A stretch of 64,000 bases of DNA from Planctomycetota bacterium (GTDB lineage Bacteria > Planctomycetota > Phycisphaerae > Sedimentisphaerales > Anaerobacaceae). The notes beneath the pieces were generated by a model. It was not told where the DNA came from and made no database searches. It saw only the letters and a list, made by a program, of their open reading frames with translations. Below are positions 38,537-48,748 of this stretch, in pieces. The stretch is taken from positions 1 through 64,000 of the forward strand of contig JACNGQ010000188.1 of assembly GCA_014384025.1 (NCBI GenBank), read 5' to 3'. How positions within the stretch are numbered: position 1 is the first letter of the stretch; the number at the start of each line of letters is the position of its first letter. The position numbers and the translations under genes are program-made.

Positions 38537-41032
38537 ATGAAAAATAAAGTAATTTTAGTTTCAGTACTGTTAATAAGCATTTTTTGTGGTGTTTTTGGTA
38601 CACAGGATAATGTAAATGCAGCAACCGGAAGCAGGAAGTTGGATGCTTTAATCAAATCGTTGAGCCATCAGGATCCGGCTGTTCGAATTAATGCGGCCGA
38701 AGACCTGGGGAAAATGCGTTCTGCGGCGAAAGATGCTGCTCCTTATCTGGCTAAGGCGACAGGCGATAAAGAACCGAAGGTTCGCAGCGCCGCGGTTTTG
38801 GCTTTGTTCAGGATTGGTCCTGAAGCGATGAAAACCGTCTCCTGGATGAGCAAAACCGGCATGGAACCAATAACGCCGGAAATTGCTACTCAAGCCTTTG
38901 ATGAGTTGTGGGAAACAGTAAACCGAGAATACCCGATGTTTGCCATTCGTCCTGAGGTTGACTGGGATAAGCTTCGCCGACAATATCGGCCTGAAGCAAT
39001 TAACGCAAAATCGGATACAGAGCTGGCCATCATTATGGCGGGTATGTTGAACCACCTGCGAGACCTTCACATTGGTTTGAAAGTTCGCGGAAGGAATGTA
39101 CCTGTTTATAGGCGAGACTACACTGACAATTGGAACAAGAAGGTGGACATTTATCAGTCGCTTGTCGGCCCAATTCAAAAGGCAGGTAACCGCGTAATGT
39201 GGGCGAAGACGAAGGATGGAATTGGCTGGATAATAATTACCGCCTGGTATGGCGCGGAAACACCCGACGGGTTTGATGATGTACTGGAAGAGATGCGGGA
39301 CACGCGGGGATTGATAGTTGATGTACGTATGAACAGCGGTGGTGACTCACTTCTGGCGGCGATGATTTCCGGGCGCTTTGTGGATAAAACGCGCACTTAC
39401 CTTTATTATCGCCATCGCAACGGTCCGGCTCGCACAGACCTGACTGAAAAAATCCCACAACATATAAGTCCTCGGGGGCCATGGCGATACGACCGCCCTG
39501 TAATTATGCTGATGGGTCAGAAATGTCTCAGCGCAAATGAATCTTTCTGCGCACAGATGTCTGTTTGTCCACAGGTTAGAACTATGGGAGATCATACTCG
39601 CGGCTCGACGGGGTTTCCAATAGAGTTTAACCTGCCGGCGGAGATAACAGCAAGAATCCCGCAATGGATTGCGTATCTACCAGATGGTCAGTTATTTGAT
39701 GAAAGAGGTGTTCAGCCGGATGTACTTTTTGAAGGGAACGGAAATTCGTTTACGGGCAATAGAGATGAGTTGATGTCTATGGCACTGGAACGGCTTCGTA
39801 AAGAGCCTTTGTCTGCAACACCCATTGCCGGTCCGACAATTCAGTCCTTCAGAGAAAACGAGAAGATTAAAAGTGTTTATCAGCCCAGGATCGTATCATT
39901 GGAGCCGAGCAATGGAGCTGTAAATGTTAATTCGACCAAAGAATTGCGAATACGATTCGACAGTCCGATGCGAACCTCAATCCTGCAGATGGAATGGGAA
40001 GAAGGAGGGATTAGTGAATGTCGGGCCGTTCAGTATAACGAGGAAACAAATGAATTCGTAATCCCGGTAAAGTTGCAGCCCGGCTGCAAGCAAAGTATAG
40101 TGATTAATCCACCTGACAAAAATGGTAAACAGTACGGTTTTCAATCAGCGAAAGGCGTCTCGGCATCATCTTATCAGTGGACCTTTACGACAAAAGCCGA
40201 GACAAATTCCAGCCGGAAAAGCGAGCTTCAAGCTCGAAACAGTGGAACACAGGAATCCGCTAAACTGCGAAATGTGATTGAAAAGTTCAACAAAACTCGC
40301 TGCGGCATCAAATCTTTGCAGGAAACGGTTAAAACCTTCGAATTGTACAATCCGGAACAAGACTGGTTTAAAGGTTTGCGAGCCTATCAGACTACGTTCA
40401 GACTGATGGATAAAGAGCAATACATCGCCGATGTCAGTGACCAGTTAGGGGTACCGTTTTTCGTATTCGCCGAAGGAGTGATGAATCATATATGCGGCTT
40501 TTATCAGAAAACCCAAAGTGATGAACAACTGATCTTTTCTCGTTCTGAGGAAATAACCGCTCAGAAGGTTGCAATTGCCGATCCGTTCGATTCGGAACAA
40601 AAAGATATACGTCCGGTGATGCAAGACCTCAAGCTCGTATATGGTGGCACAGAAGAAGTTGAAGGCCGAAAATGCTATGTTATTAATTCCTTTGCAGATG
40701 CATCAACTACTAAGAAGGCCTCCTTACCATTGAGGCAATGGTGGATTGACGGCCAAAGCAATCTTATTGCACAAATGGTCATCAACGATGTCTCAGGAAC
40801 TCGAAAAATAAGCCGGTTTTATTTTGATGGTATCAACGAGAGAGCTTCATTTATGGAATCTACTCCTCAAGTACCTTATCAATTGGTGGTAAAAATAAAG
40901 GAAGCGGCGAAGCCTTTAGCTAATGGGTATACGGGAAGATTTATAGACATACGAGATGGTTCCGGCGGCTTTGTCAGTGCTCAGTGGGGTCAGTATGGTT
41001 CCGCTGGAAGGTCCAGTATTGGGCTGAAATAA
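38537..41032 (+). CDS. Secreted S41 family peptidase with HEAT-like N-terminus and Ig-like domain
   Basis: GLIVDVRMNSGGDSLLAAMISGRF, LMGQKCLSANESFCAQM; RIVSLEPSNGAVNVNSTKELRIRFDSPM. Confidence 0.82.
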   Translation: MKNKVILVSVLLISIFCGVFGTQDNVNAATGSRKLDALIKSLSHQDPAVRINAAEDLGKMRSAAKDAAPYLAKATGDKEPKVRSAAVLALFRIGPEAMKTVSWMSKTGMEPITPEIATQAFDELWETVNREYPMFAIRPEVDWDKLRRQYRPEAINAKSDTELAIIMAGMLNHLRDLHIGLKVRGRNVPVYRRDYTDNWNKKVDIYQSLVGPIQKAGNRVMWAKTKDGIGWIIITAWYGAETPDGFDDVLEEMRDTRGLIVDVRMNSGGDSLLAAMISGRFVDKTRTYLYYRHRNGPARTDLTEKIPQHISPRGPWRYDRPVIMLMGQKCLSANESFCAQMSVCPQVRTMGDHTRGSTGFPIEFNLPAEITARIPQWIAYLPDGQLFDERGVQPDVLFEGNGNSFTGNRDELMSMALERLRKEPLSATPIAGPTIQSFRENEKIKSVYQPRIVSLEPSNGAVNVNSTKELRIRFDSPMRTSILQMEWEEGGISECRAVQYNEETNEFVIPVKLQPGCKQSIVINPPDKNGKQYGFQSAKGVSASSYQWTFTTKAETNSSRKSELQARNSGTQESAKLRNVIEKFNKTRCGIKSLQETVKTFELYNPEQDWFKGLRAYQTTFRLMDKEQYIADVSDQLGVPFFVFAEGVMNHICGFYQKTQSDEQLIFSRSEEITAQKVAIADPFDSEQKDIRPVMQDLKLVYGGTEEVEGRKCYVINSFADASTTKKASLPLRQWWIDGQSNLIAQMVINDVSGTRKISRFYFDGINERASFMESTPQVPYQLVVKIKEAAKPLANGYTGRFIDIRDGSGGFVSAQWGQYGSAGRSSIGLK

Positions 41033-41142
41033 CTATTTTGTATAAGCTTTCGGTTTTTCTGAAACCTGGTGGATAAAATCAGCGACTAATTTACGAAAGA
41101 GAAAAAACAAGGGAAGAATATAAAAATTAAGGATAACATATA

Positions 41143-41979
41143 ATGAATAATGATTTCCTGAAACAAATATTGTTAGTTTCGCTATTGTGCCTGCTGGTAG
41201 TCGGAGTTGGCTCCTGCATCAATATTGGCCGGGCAAAGTATGAACGTACAGTCCAGCTATCATCGCCTTTTTCGCCCGGATCGAACTTCTCAGCACAGAC
41301 CCACAACGGCTCAATTACAATTGCCGGTGCTAATATTGCCGATTGCAATCTTACTGCGACTATTGTCGGCCGGGCGATGACCGAAGAAGGTGCAAAAAAA
41401 ATTGCTGAGCAAACAACGATAAAACTCATACCTTCATCGAATAAGCTAACTGTCAGGATTGACAAGCCCACCTTCAGGTTCAGCCAGTCTGTTTCTGTAA
41501 GTCTCGATGTAACAATCCCTGATAATGTCGACCTGGGGCTTACAACTCATAATGGAGCTTTAGTAATTAAAAATATCACCGGCCGCCTGAATGGCACCAC
41601 ACACAATGGAAAGATTACTGCCGAGCAGGTTTCCGGTACCGCCGAGCTTCATACACATAACGGCTCAGTAATTTGCAGAGAAATTTCAGGTGATGCAAAA
41701 CTGAAAACGCATAACGGCAGCATAAAGGTTTATTACTCTCAAGCCGCCCCATCAGTCTGTGATATTTCACTAATCACACACAACGGAGGAGTGGAACTCT
41801 CGACGCCAAAGGATTTTTCCGGTGAAGTTGAGGCTTCAACCCACAATGGTTCCATAAATACAGAACTGCCTATAACGGTCAAAGGCAAGGTAAGCAGGAA
41901 GAAGCTCACAGGGACAATCGGCACAGGCCAGGGCAAACTGTATCTTGAAACACACAACGGCTCAATAAAAATAAAATAG
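41143..41979 (+). CDS. DUF4097-like beta-repeat lipoprotein, THNG-type repeats
   Basis: Lipobox VGSC; 8 THNG turns by reading. Confidence 0.75.
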   Translation: MNNDFLKQILLVSLLCLLVVGVGSCINIGRAKYERTVQLSSPFSPGSNFSAQTHNGSITIAGANIADCNLTATIVGRAMTEEGAKKIAEQTTIKLIPSSNKLTVRIDKPTFRFSQSVSVSLDVTIPDNVDLGLTTHNGALVIKNITGRLNGTTHNGKITAEQVSGTAELHTHNGSVICREISGDAKLKTHNGSIKVYYSQAAPSVCDISLITHNGGVELSTPKDFSGEVEASTHNGSINTELPITVKGKVSRKKLTGTIGTGQGKLYLETHNGSIKIK

Positions 41980-42011
41980 ACAACTAAAAACATAAATCGG
42001 GAGAACAAGAA

Positions 42012-43220
42012 ATGAAGAAAAAATATTACTTAATTCCGGTCCTTGGTTTTTGCCTTTTATTGGTAGTTACCGGCTGTGATATTCAATTAGGTAATTGGGG
42101 CAGAGCAAAGTATGAAAGAACGGTACAGAAACAGTTCCCCCTTGATACGGGCTCAACTGTTATTGCACAAACAAGCTCCGGCTCGATTACGGTAACCGGC
42201 GCCGACGTTACTGATTGTAATGTAGTTGCTGAAATCCGTGTTCGCGCGCTAACCGAAGAGGAGGCTAAAGAGACAGCCGAGCAGGTGGAAATCATACTTG
42301 AACAGGTTGGAAATACGTTAACGGTCAAAGCTAAAAAACCTCTTATTAAAAAACTAAAGCGTTCGATTACTATTAGCTATGACATAACAGTTCCCAGGAA
42401 AACCAATGTCGAATGTGCCAGCTCATACGGCCCGGTTAAACTGAGCAATATTTTAGGAAGTGCAAAAGGCAAAAGCAGCAGCGGTTCGATTTCTGCAGAG
42501 GATATTCAGGGCTCGGTACATCTGGATACTTCTTATGGTTCCGTTACCTGCGTGAACGTCTCAGGTGACAATATCAAAGCGAAATCCAGCAGCGGTTCGA
42601 TTAAAGCTCAGAATATTAAAGGCTCCGTCGATCTGGATACGTCCTACGGCTCTATTACCTGCGAGGATATTTCAGGAGGCGATCTCAAACTTCGAACCAG
42701 CAGCGGTAAAATTAAGCTCTCGAAAGCTTCCTGCGGCGATTTCAATTTGCACACATCATATGGTTCCATCAGGGCCGAGGAGCTTACGGGCAAGGTCCTA
42801 AAACTACATTCGGGCAGCGGCGGTATTGATGTCACGCAAGCATCTGCGGACTCAGCCGATATATCCACATCCTATGGACGCATCACCTGCCGGAAGCTCA
42901 CAACCGCCGACCTTACAGCCAAGTCCGGCAGTGGTAATATCAATATCGCCTGTTCGGATTCTACCTCTCCCGAAATCAGAGCAAACGTGGTTACCTCATA
43001 CGGAAGTGTCGATTTTGAAGCACCGCCTGATTTCGCCGGCAGTGTGGATATGGCAACCAGTTACGGCTCGATAAGTACGGACCTGCCAATAACTATCAGC
43101 GGAGAAATAAGTAAGAAGAAGCTTGCAGGGACAATTGGCCAGGGTAATGGAAAGCTGTACTTGAAAACAAGCAGCGGCTCAATAAAAATCAGATGGCCGG
43201 ATAAGCAGGAGGTTAATTGA
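42012..43220 (+). CDS. DUF4097-like beta-repeat lipoprotein, SSG/SYG-type repeats
   Basis: Lipobox VTGC; about 14 S(S/Y)G turns. Confidence 0.75.
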   Translation: MKKKYYLIPVLGFCLLLVVTGCDIQLGNWGRAKYERTVQKQFPLDTGSTVIAQTSSGSITVTGADVTDCNVVAEIRVRALTEEEAKETAEQVEIILEQVGNTLTVKAKKPLIKKLKRSITISYDITVPRKTNVECASSYGPVKLSNILGSAKGKSSSGSISAEDIQGSVHLDTSYGSVTCVNVSGDNIKAKSSSGSIKAQNIKGSVDLDTSYGSITCEDISGGDLKLRTSSGKIKLSKASCGDFNLHTSYGSIRAEELTGKVLKLHSGSGGIDVTQASADSADISTSYGRITCRKLTTADLTAKSGSGNINIACSDSTSPEIRANVVTSYGSVDFEAPPDFAGSVDMATSYGSISTDLPITISGEISKKKLAGTIGQGNGKLYLKTSSGSIKIRWPDKQEVN

Positions 43221-44026
43221 AAGGACAAAAAATGAAATACGGTTATTTCACAAAAAAATCATTACTAATTTGCCTTCTTTGCATGCTGACGATTTCTACC
43301 TGTTGCTGTATTAACATAGACAGTTGGTGGCCTCAAGTTGAGTATAAGAAAACAAACGAGCTTGATGCCCCTCTTGCACCCGGATCAGTCTTGGCTCTCG
43401 AAAACGATGTTGGCTCAATCACTATTGATGGTCAGGATGTTGTAAATTGTAACGTTACTGCGACAATTACTACAAAGGCCTCTACCGAAGAGGAAGCAAA
43501 AGAGCTGGCCGAACAGATAAAAATAGAGCTTGAGCAGAATAGAAATACACTAACGGTCAAAATCAAAAAACCTCAGAACAAAAAACGCCGCTCGATTAGT
43601 ATCAGCTTCAACATAACTGTGCCGAAGCAGACCGCTTTGCAGATTGGAAGTGACGTCGGAGAAATCCGGGTCTCGAATATTACAGAGAAGATAGAAGCCA
43701 GAACAGACGTTGGTACGATTTCCTGCGAGGAAATCTCAGGTGATATCGACCTTCAAGCTGATGTGGGCAAGGTAAACGTGGTTTATTCGAAAAACGCCCT
43801 GGCCGCATGCAATGTGACTATCAAAACCGACGTGGGCAGTATCGACATAACGACACCGCCCGATTGTTCGGCCGCTGTGCAGGCTAATACGGATGTTGGC
43901 TCGATAACAACCGACATGCCGCTGACCATCAAAGGCAGAGTCGGTAAAAATCTGCAAGGCAAAATAGGAGCCGGAGAAGGAAAATTGTATTTAAGGACCG
44001 ATGTAGGTTCAATAAGAATCAGATAA
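43217..44026 (+). CDS. DUF4097-like beta-repeat protein, DVG-type repeats
   Basis: 7 DVG turns; overlaps stop of previous gene. Confidence 0.75.
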   Translation: MKGQKMKYGYFTKKSLLICLLCMLTISTCCCINIDSWWPQVEYKKTNELDAPLAPGSVLALENDVGSITIDGQDVVNCNVTATITTKASTEEEAKELAEQIKIELEQNRNTLTVKIKKPQNKKRRSISISFNITVPKQTALQIGSDVGEIRVSNITEKIEARTDVGTISCEEISGDIDLQADVGKVNVVYSKNALAACNVTIKTDVGSIDITTPPDCSAAVQANTDVGSITTDMPLTIKGRVGKNLQGKIGAGEGKLYLRTDVGSIRIR

Positions 44027-44071
44027 TAAAGAAAGTTAAATTGTTAAAGAAAAAATCGAAAGGAGCAAAAA

Positions 44072-44524
44072 ATGGATCCAGCAATCATAGTGTTTATCGT
44101 ATTTTCGAGCATGGCAACTGTTGCAATAGTTATCGGCTTACTTGTCTTTTTTGGCAAAAGGCTCGAACACAAGCAGATAATGGCGGCTATTGAAAAAGGT
44201 ACTCCGCTCTCGGAGCTTAAACCCCTTAAGTCCGAACCGGTCGGCCCGGTCTGGATAAAGTATCTCACAAGTGGAATTGCAGTCTTGTTCATCGGATTGG
44301 CATTTATGACAACAGGTCACGGAATATTGGGCATTGGAAATGCGGGGCCGGGGGCGTTTGTGGCTTTTATCCTTTGCGGTGTAGGCCTTGCCTGGCTGAT
44401 TCGCGGCCTGTTATACCGAAAATACGAAACACAAAGTCGGCTTTTCGCCAACGGCAACACCGCCGAATATAAAAATCCCGTCAGGGCCTCTTCTCCTGAA
44501 ATCTCAAAGCAGCCCGGTGAATAA
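44072..44524 (+). CDS. DUF6249-like membrane protein
   Basis: TM + HKQIMAAIEKGTPLSEL + further TMs. Confidence 0.55.
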   Translation: MDPAIIVFIVFSSMATVAIVIGLLVFFGKRLEHKQIMAAIEKGTPLSELKPLKSEPVGPVWIKYLTSGIAVLFIGLAFMTTGHGILGIGNAGPGAFVAFILCGVGLAWLIRGLLYRKYETQSRLFANGNTAEYKNPVRASSPEISKQPGE

Positions 44525-44562
44525 TCTGGACTGACGGTCTGAGAGGCTGTAAAATAAAAAGC

Positions 44563-44602
44563 AAAGATGTGGCTTGTATAATAATGTACAAGCCATATCT
44601 TT
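44563..44602 (+). terminator. Hairpin AAAGATGTGGCTTGTA...TACAAGCCATATCTTT + T-run
   Basis: 15/16 paired stem followed by TTTT, downstream of the DUF4097-like cluster. Confidence 0.7.
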
Positions 44603-44618
44603 TTTGGAGGCCTTAACA

Positions 44619-45602
44619 ATGAAACGTGTAACGATATTGCTGATTTCCATTTTTGCCTTTTGTATAACTGTTTATGGAAACGAAGAATCCGGCCCTGTCT
44701 TAGTGCCGCATATTTCCGGCCAATGGTGGCAGGTGGCCGGCAGCCCGATGGACCACAAATACGCCACAGAAAAGCAGCAGCCCGTCGATTTTGCTGTATG
44801 GCAGGCGGGTGACGGCACCTGGCAGCTATGGTCCTGCATTCGCAATACTACCGCGGGCGGCAGGGGAGGTAACACGCGATTTTTCTACCGCTGGGAAGGA
44901 AAGAACCTGACCGATACAAACTGGAAGCCTTTGGGCATTGCTATGGAAGGCGACCTTTCTTTCGGTGAAGCGCCCGGCGGGCTTCAGGCTCCGCACGTAG
45001 TCAAAATCGGCAAGACCTATCATATGTTCTACGGCGACTGGATGAATATCTGCCAGGCCACCAGCAAAGACGGCAAACAATTTAAGCGGCTGATTCGTGA
45101 CAATGGAAGGACAGGAATGTTCCACGAAGGCGATGGGGAACATGCACGCGACCCGATGATACTGAAAGTCGGCGACCGCTACCACTGTTATTACACGGCA
45201 CACTCGATGCGCTCTCCAACCACAAATCATCGCGGCGTGAACTACTGCCGTGTATCTTCTAATTTGCGAAACTGGAGCCCTTCAAAGATTGTCGCCGAAG
45301 GAAGCGCCTACGCCAAAGGCCCGTACTGTGCGGAGTGCCCCCATGTCGTCTATCTTCCCGAATCGAAACATTACTACCTTTTCAATACGCAAAGGTACGG
45401 CCGTAACCAACATACCACCATTTTTCTCTCTGCCGATCCGCTCCGTTTTGGCATAAACGACAATAGTTTCGAAGTCGCGGCCCTGCCCGTGGCGGCTCCG
45501 GAAATAATCCTGCACAATGGACAGTACTACATCGCTTCACTGATGCCGAGTTTGAAAGGCATTCAGATTGCACGATTGAAATGGGTCCCCAAATCCAACT
45601 GA
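44619..45602 (+). CDS. GH43/GH32-like five-bladed beta-propeller glycoside hydrolase, secreted
   Basis: Signal peptide; LQAPHVVKIGKTYHMFYGDW; HARDPMILKVGDRYHCYYTA; CPHVVYLPESKHYYLF. Confidence 0.72.
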   Translation: MKRVTILLISIFAFCITVYGNEESGPVLVPHISGQWWQVAGSPMDHKYATEKQQPVDFAVWQAGDGTWQLWSCIRNTTAGGRGGNTRFFYRWEGKNLTDTNWKPLGIAMEGDLSFGEAPGGLQAPHVVKIGKTYHMFYGDWMNICQATSKDGKQFKRLIRDNGRTGMFHEGDGEHARDPMILKVGDRYHCYYTAHSMRSPTTNHRGVNYCRVSSNLRNWSPSKIVAEGSAYAKGPYCAECPHVVYLPESKHYYLFNTQRYGRNQHTTIFLSADPLRFGINDNSFEVAALPVAAPEIILHNGQYYIASLMPSLKGIQIARLKWVPKSN

Positions 45603-45639
45603 GCAACTATTGCTCGTTTCGAATTATTCGGTATTGTGC

Positions 45640-47517
45640 TTATCGAATATCTCTCAATGTAAGCTTCAAAGCCCAGTCGGTTTCTGACCTTGTCGATTTG
45701 TCCGGGAAAGTCAGTAGATTAATTCTGCCCGCCGAATCCGCAGTCAGAACTCCTGCATCAATCCAGTTGCCGCTGCGCGGATTGAACCACAGGGCTTTGT
45801 ATTTGCTTTGCGGCAGAGCTCCGTCTAAGCTTGCTTTTGGGCAGTCTTTCTCAAAGTACAAAAGAAATAAATCCTTCTCAGATGTCCCCGCACAATAGGC
45901 CCACCCGATACACGATTTTTCCTCCCCCGTTCTGTTTGGCTTGAGCATGTCCACACCGGGAACAAGCTGCTGGTATCTGCTTGCCTCGGAAAGAACAAAG
46001 GTTCTTAAGTGACGCATCTGCTCCGCCGACCGCCACTTAATGACCTCCCAGATAGGAGTTGGCGATGCATCTTCAACCTCACCGCTCCACAAACCTCCCT
46101 GCCAGCCGCCCCCTCCGTATATATGTCCGCCGAGGCCTCCCGACAGCACGCTGCCGTACATCGCCGAGCGGCAATACAGTGCCGACTTGTCCGTCCCGCC
46201 TTCGGCATCCAGCATTCCTGCGTAATAAGGCTCACCATTGATCCCCGGAACAGCCGGTGAGGCATTGAAAATCTCCGTCAGATAGGGATACAAATCATGC
46301 GTCCGCCTGTTGCCTACTTGATGAAAAGTCAGCCACTTTGCTTTGTCCATATGACCGAAATTGCGCAGCGTCGAAGGATTTGAATTCGTACCCGCCAGCG
46401 TCCCGAACGGCGGATGCCCGTACTTCTCAATGACCTTGTTGGCCGCTTCGTTCCATTCCTCCGGTGGTATGGTGGCCCCCGTCCAATCAAGATGAATCGG
46501 ACTGAACAGACAGATGTTTGCCTGGTAGCGGCTCCATATATACTTAATATAAAGCATGTACGAATCGGGCCAGTCGTAATACTTCTTCCACGCCTGCCCG
46601 ATGTCACGCCGAGAGACCTCGATAAACGGAACAAATCCCTGCGAATTCAAATAGTCAATCTTCTTATCGAAATTTCGATAATACGCCGGATTAATCCGCT
46701 CCACGTCCGGGAAATATTTCTCATACCCGGGCACCTTACCGGGAAACAAAAATGCCCTGTTCCCATCCTCATCGTGCATGTCCTTGGCACTTTCTGTCCC
46801 TGCCTGCTTCCATGCTGAACGAAGCACCGTCCCGTCGGCCATTTTCAGACTTGCCGGCTTGTCGTCATTGGCCCAGTTCCCAAGCCCGGCAATCATTGCA
46901 ATGCAGTTGAATCCCTGCTTTTGGCGATACCTCAGGTAATCTTTAATACCCGCATCCGGACCGATGGGCCGTTCCTTATCATCGTCGTACCAGCGATACC
47001 GAAAAGTCCCGACCGGCCACCACGTATCACCTGTCAAAAAGAAAGGTGTCCCGTCCGCCCATTCGAACGCATGGCCGTTCGCAGATGCCTTGACCATCCC
47101 CCTTCGACACGAATTATTCTCCTTCTGGACCTCGGACCACTCGACCGCCTCGAAGCTCCCCGTCTTGCCGTTAAGCCCCTTATCTGACTGGTTCGAACCG
47201 CTCCGCCACCTCCACGTCCCTGCTGCACTCGCCAGAACGCGCACCCTGAACACATTGTCGCCATCCCAGAATCCGTAGCATCTCTTCTCGAATCCCGGCC
47301 CTTTCAGGTCAACCCAGACCTCTACCTCTTTATAAGGATTTTCGTACGACTTATCGGTATGCAGGGTAATCTCCACCTTCTCCCACAAATGAACCTCACC
47401 TGCAAAGCAAGTATTAAAAGTCACCAATAAAAAGACCGCGGCCGCAAATAAAGTCTGCCCCCATGATTTCCTGATTGTACTGCCTGAAATGCCGTTGTTA
47501 TATTTATAATAATCCAT
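45640..47517 (-). CDS. DUF5060/DUF4038-type putative glycoside hydrolase
   Basis: LWEKVEITL...NPYKEVEVWVDLKGPG; ADGTPFFLTGDTWWPVG; KQGFNCIAMI. Confidence 0.8.
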   Translation of the reverse strand: MDYYKYNNGISGSTIRKSWGQTLFAAAVFLLVTFNTCFAGEVHLWEKVEITLHTDKSYENPYKEVEVWVDLKGPGFEKRCYGFWDGDNVFRVRVLASAAGTWRWRSGSNQSDKGLNGKTGSFEAVEWSEVQKENNSCRRGMVKASANGHAFEWADGTPFFLTGDTWWPVGTFRYRWYDDDKERPIGPDAGIKDYLRYRQKQGFNCIAMIAGLGNWANDDKPASLKMADGTVLRSAWKQAGTESAKDMHDEDGNRAFLFPGKVPGYEKYFPDVERINPAYYRNFDKKIDYLNSQGFVPFIEVSRRDIGQAWKKYYDWPDSYMLYIKYIWSRYQANICLFSPIHLDWTGATIPPEEWNEAANKVIEKYGHPPFGTLAGTNSNPSTLRNFGHMDKAKWLTFHQVGNRRTHDLYPYLTEIFNASPAVPGINGEPYYAGMLDAEGGTDKSALYCRSAMYGSVLSGGLGGHIYGGGGWQGGLWSGEVEDASPTPIWEVIKWRSAEQMRHLRTFVLSEASRYQQLVPGVDMLKPNRTGEEKSCIGWAYCAGTSEKDLFLLYFEKDCPKASLDGALPQSKYKALWFNPRSGNWIDAGVLTADSAGRINLLTFPDKSTRSETDWALKLTLRDIR

Positions 47518-47670
47518 TGCTCTTTACCTCCATATCTTTTTCTAAGCTGGATACCCCCTTCCGGCTTTCGCGCCTGTCATAATCATAACATACTTGAATC
47601 AATAATCAATTTTATAGCGGGGGCGGTATTTAAATTTGCCCGAATTTGCAAAACAAGCTACAATCTCGAT

Positions 47671-48744
47671 GTGATTAAAAGAAGAAAAACAAAGACCGTC
47701 AAAGTAGGGACCGTTAACATCGGCTCCTCTGCCCCAGTTGTCATCCAGTCGATGACCAAGGTGCCGACCACTGATATTGCCCGCTGTGTAAAGCAGATCA
47801 ATCAGCTTGTTCAGGCCGGCTGCCGATTAGTAAGAATCGCCGTGCCCAGAAGGGCCGACACCGCCGCTTTTGCAAAAATCGTTCAAAAAGTCGATGTTCC
47901 TCTAATCGCCGACGTACACTTCAGTCCGGACAGGGCCATCGAAGCGATAGAAGCCGGGGCCGCCAAAATAAGGCTGAACCCCGGCAATATAAAAAATCGA
48001 AAAGATATCCTGCGAATTATAGATGCCGCCAAAATGAACAAAGTCGCCATACGCGCAGGTGTTAACGAAGCAAGCATCGATTCCCGAAATTCAATTCAGG
48101 AGACTCGCCGAGAATCGGGTGTCGAGCATCGAGTATCGAAGATGTTAAGGGATATGAAAAAGTACATTCGGCTCTTTGAAAGCCGCAACTTTTCTCAACT
48201 GGTGCTGAGCGCAAAAAGCAGCGACACCTTGAGAACGATAGATATTAACCGCAAACTTGCCGAAACCTTCCCTTACCCAATCCATCTCGGCCTCACTCAC
48301 GCCGGTCTGCCTGAAGATGCCCGCGTACCGTCAGCCGTAACTTTGGGCGCTCTCCTTGCCGAAGGTATCGGCGATACTCTCAGAGTTAGTATTGCCGGCG
48401 ACCCGGTCGAAGAAACAAAAATTGCAAAACAGATTCTAATCTCACTTGGCCTTTATCCCCGCTTGGGCCCGGAGTTGATAGTCTGTCCGACTTGCGGCCG
48501 GGTGGAAATTAATGTAATCAAGCTGGCCCGAAGAGTTGAAAAAGCCATAAGCGATATTCATAAACCGCTGCGTATTGCTGTAATGGGCTGTATCGTTAAC
48601 GGCCCGGGCGAAGCCGCCGACGCTGATATCGCTGTCTGTGCTGCAAAGAACAAAGCATACATCTACAGCAGGGGCCGAAGGATCGCAGTGGTCCCAGAAT
48701 CCAAAGCTATCCCGGCATTATTGAAAGAGCTGCAAAAAATATAA
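47671..48744 (+). CDS. ispG: (E)-4-hydroxy-3-methylbut-2-enyl-diphosphate synthase (flavodoxin)
   Basis: GSSAPVVIQSMTKVPTTD, LIADVHF, IRLNPGNI, CPTCGR, GCIVNGPGEAADADIAV; GTG start. Confidence 0.95.
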   Translation: MIKRRKTKTVKVGTVNIGSSAPVVIQSMTKVPTTDIARCVKQINQLVQAGCRLVRIAVPRRADTAAFAKIVQKVDVPLIADVHFSPDRAIEAIEAGAAKIRLNPGNIKNRKDILRIIDAAKMNKVAIRAGVNEASIDSRNSIQETRRESGVEHRVSKMLRDMKKYIRLFESRNFSQLVLSAKSSDTLRTIDINRKLAETFPYPIHLGLTHAGLPEDARVPSAVTLGALLAEGIGDTLRVSIAGDPVEETKIAKQILISLGLYPRLGPELIVCPTCGRVEINVIKLARRVEKAISDIHKPLRIAVMGCIVNGPGEAADADIAVCAAKNKAYIYSRGRRIAVVPESKAIPALLKELQKI

Positions 48745-48748
48745 CACT

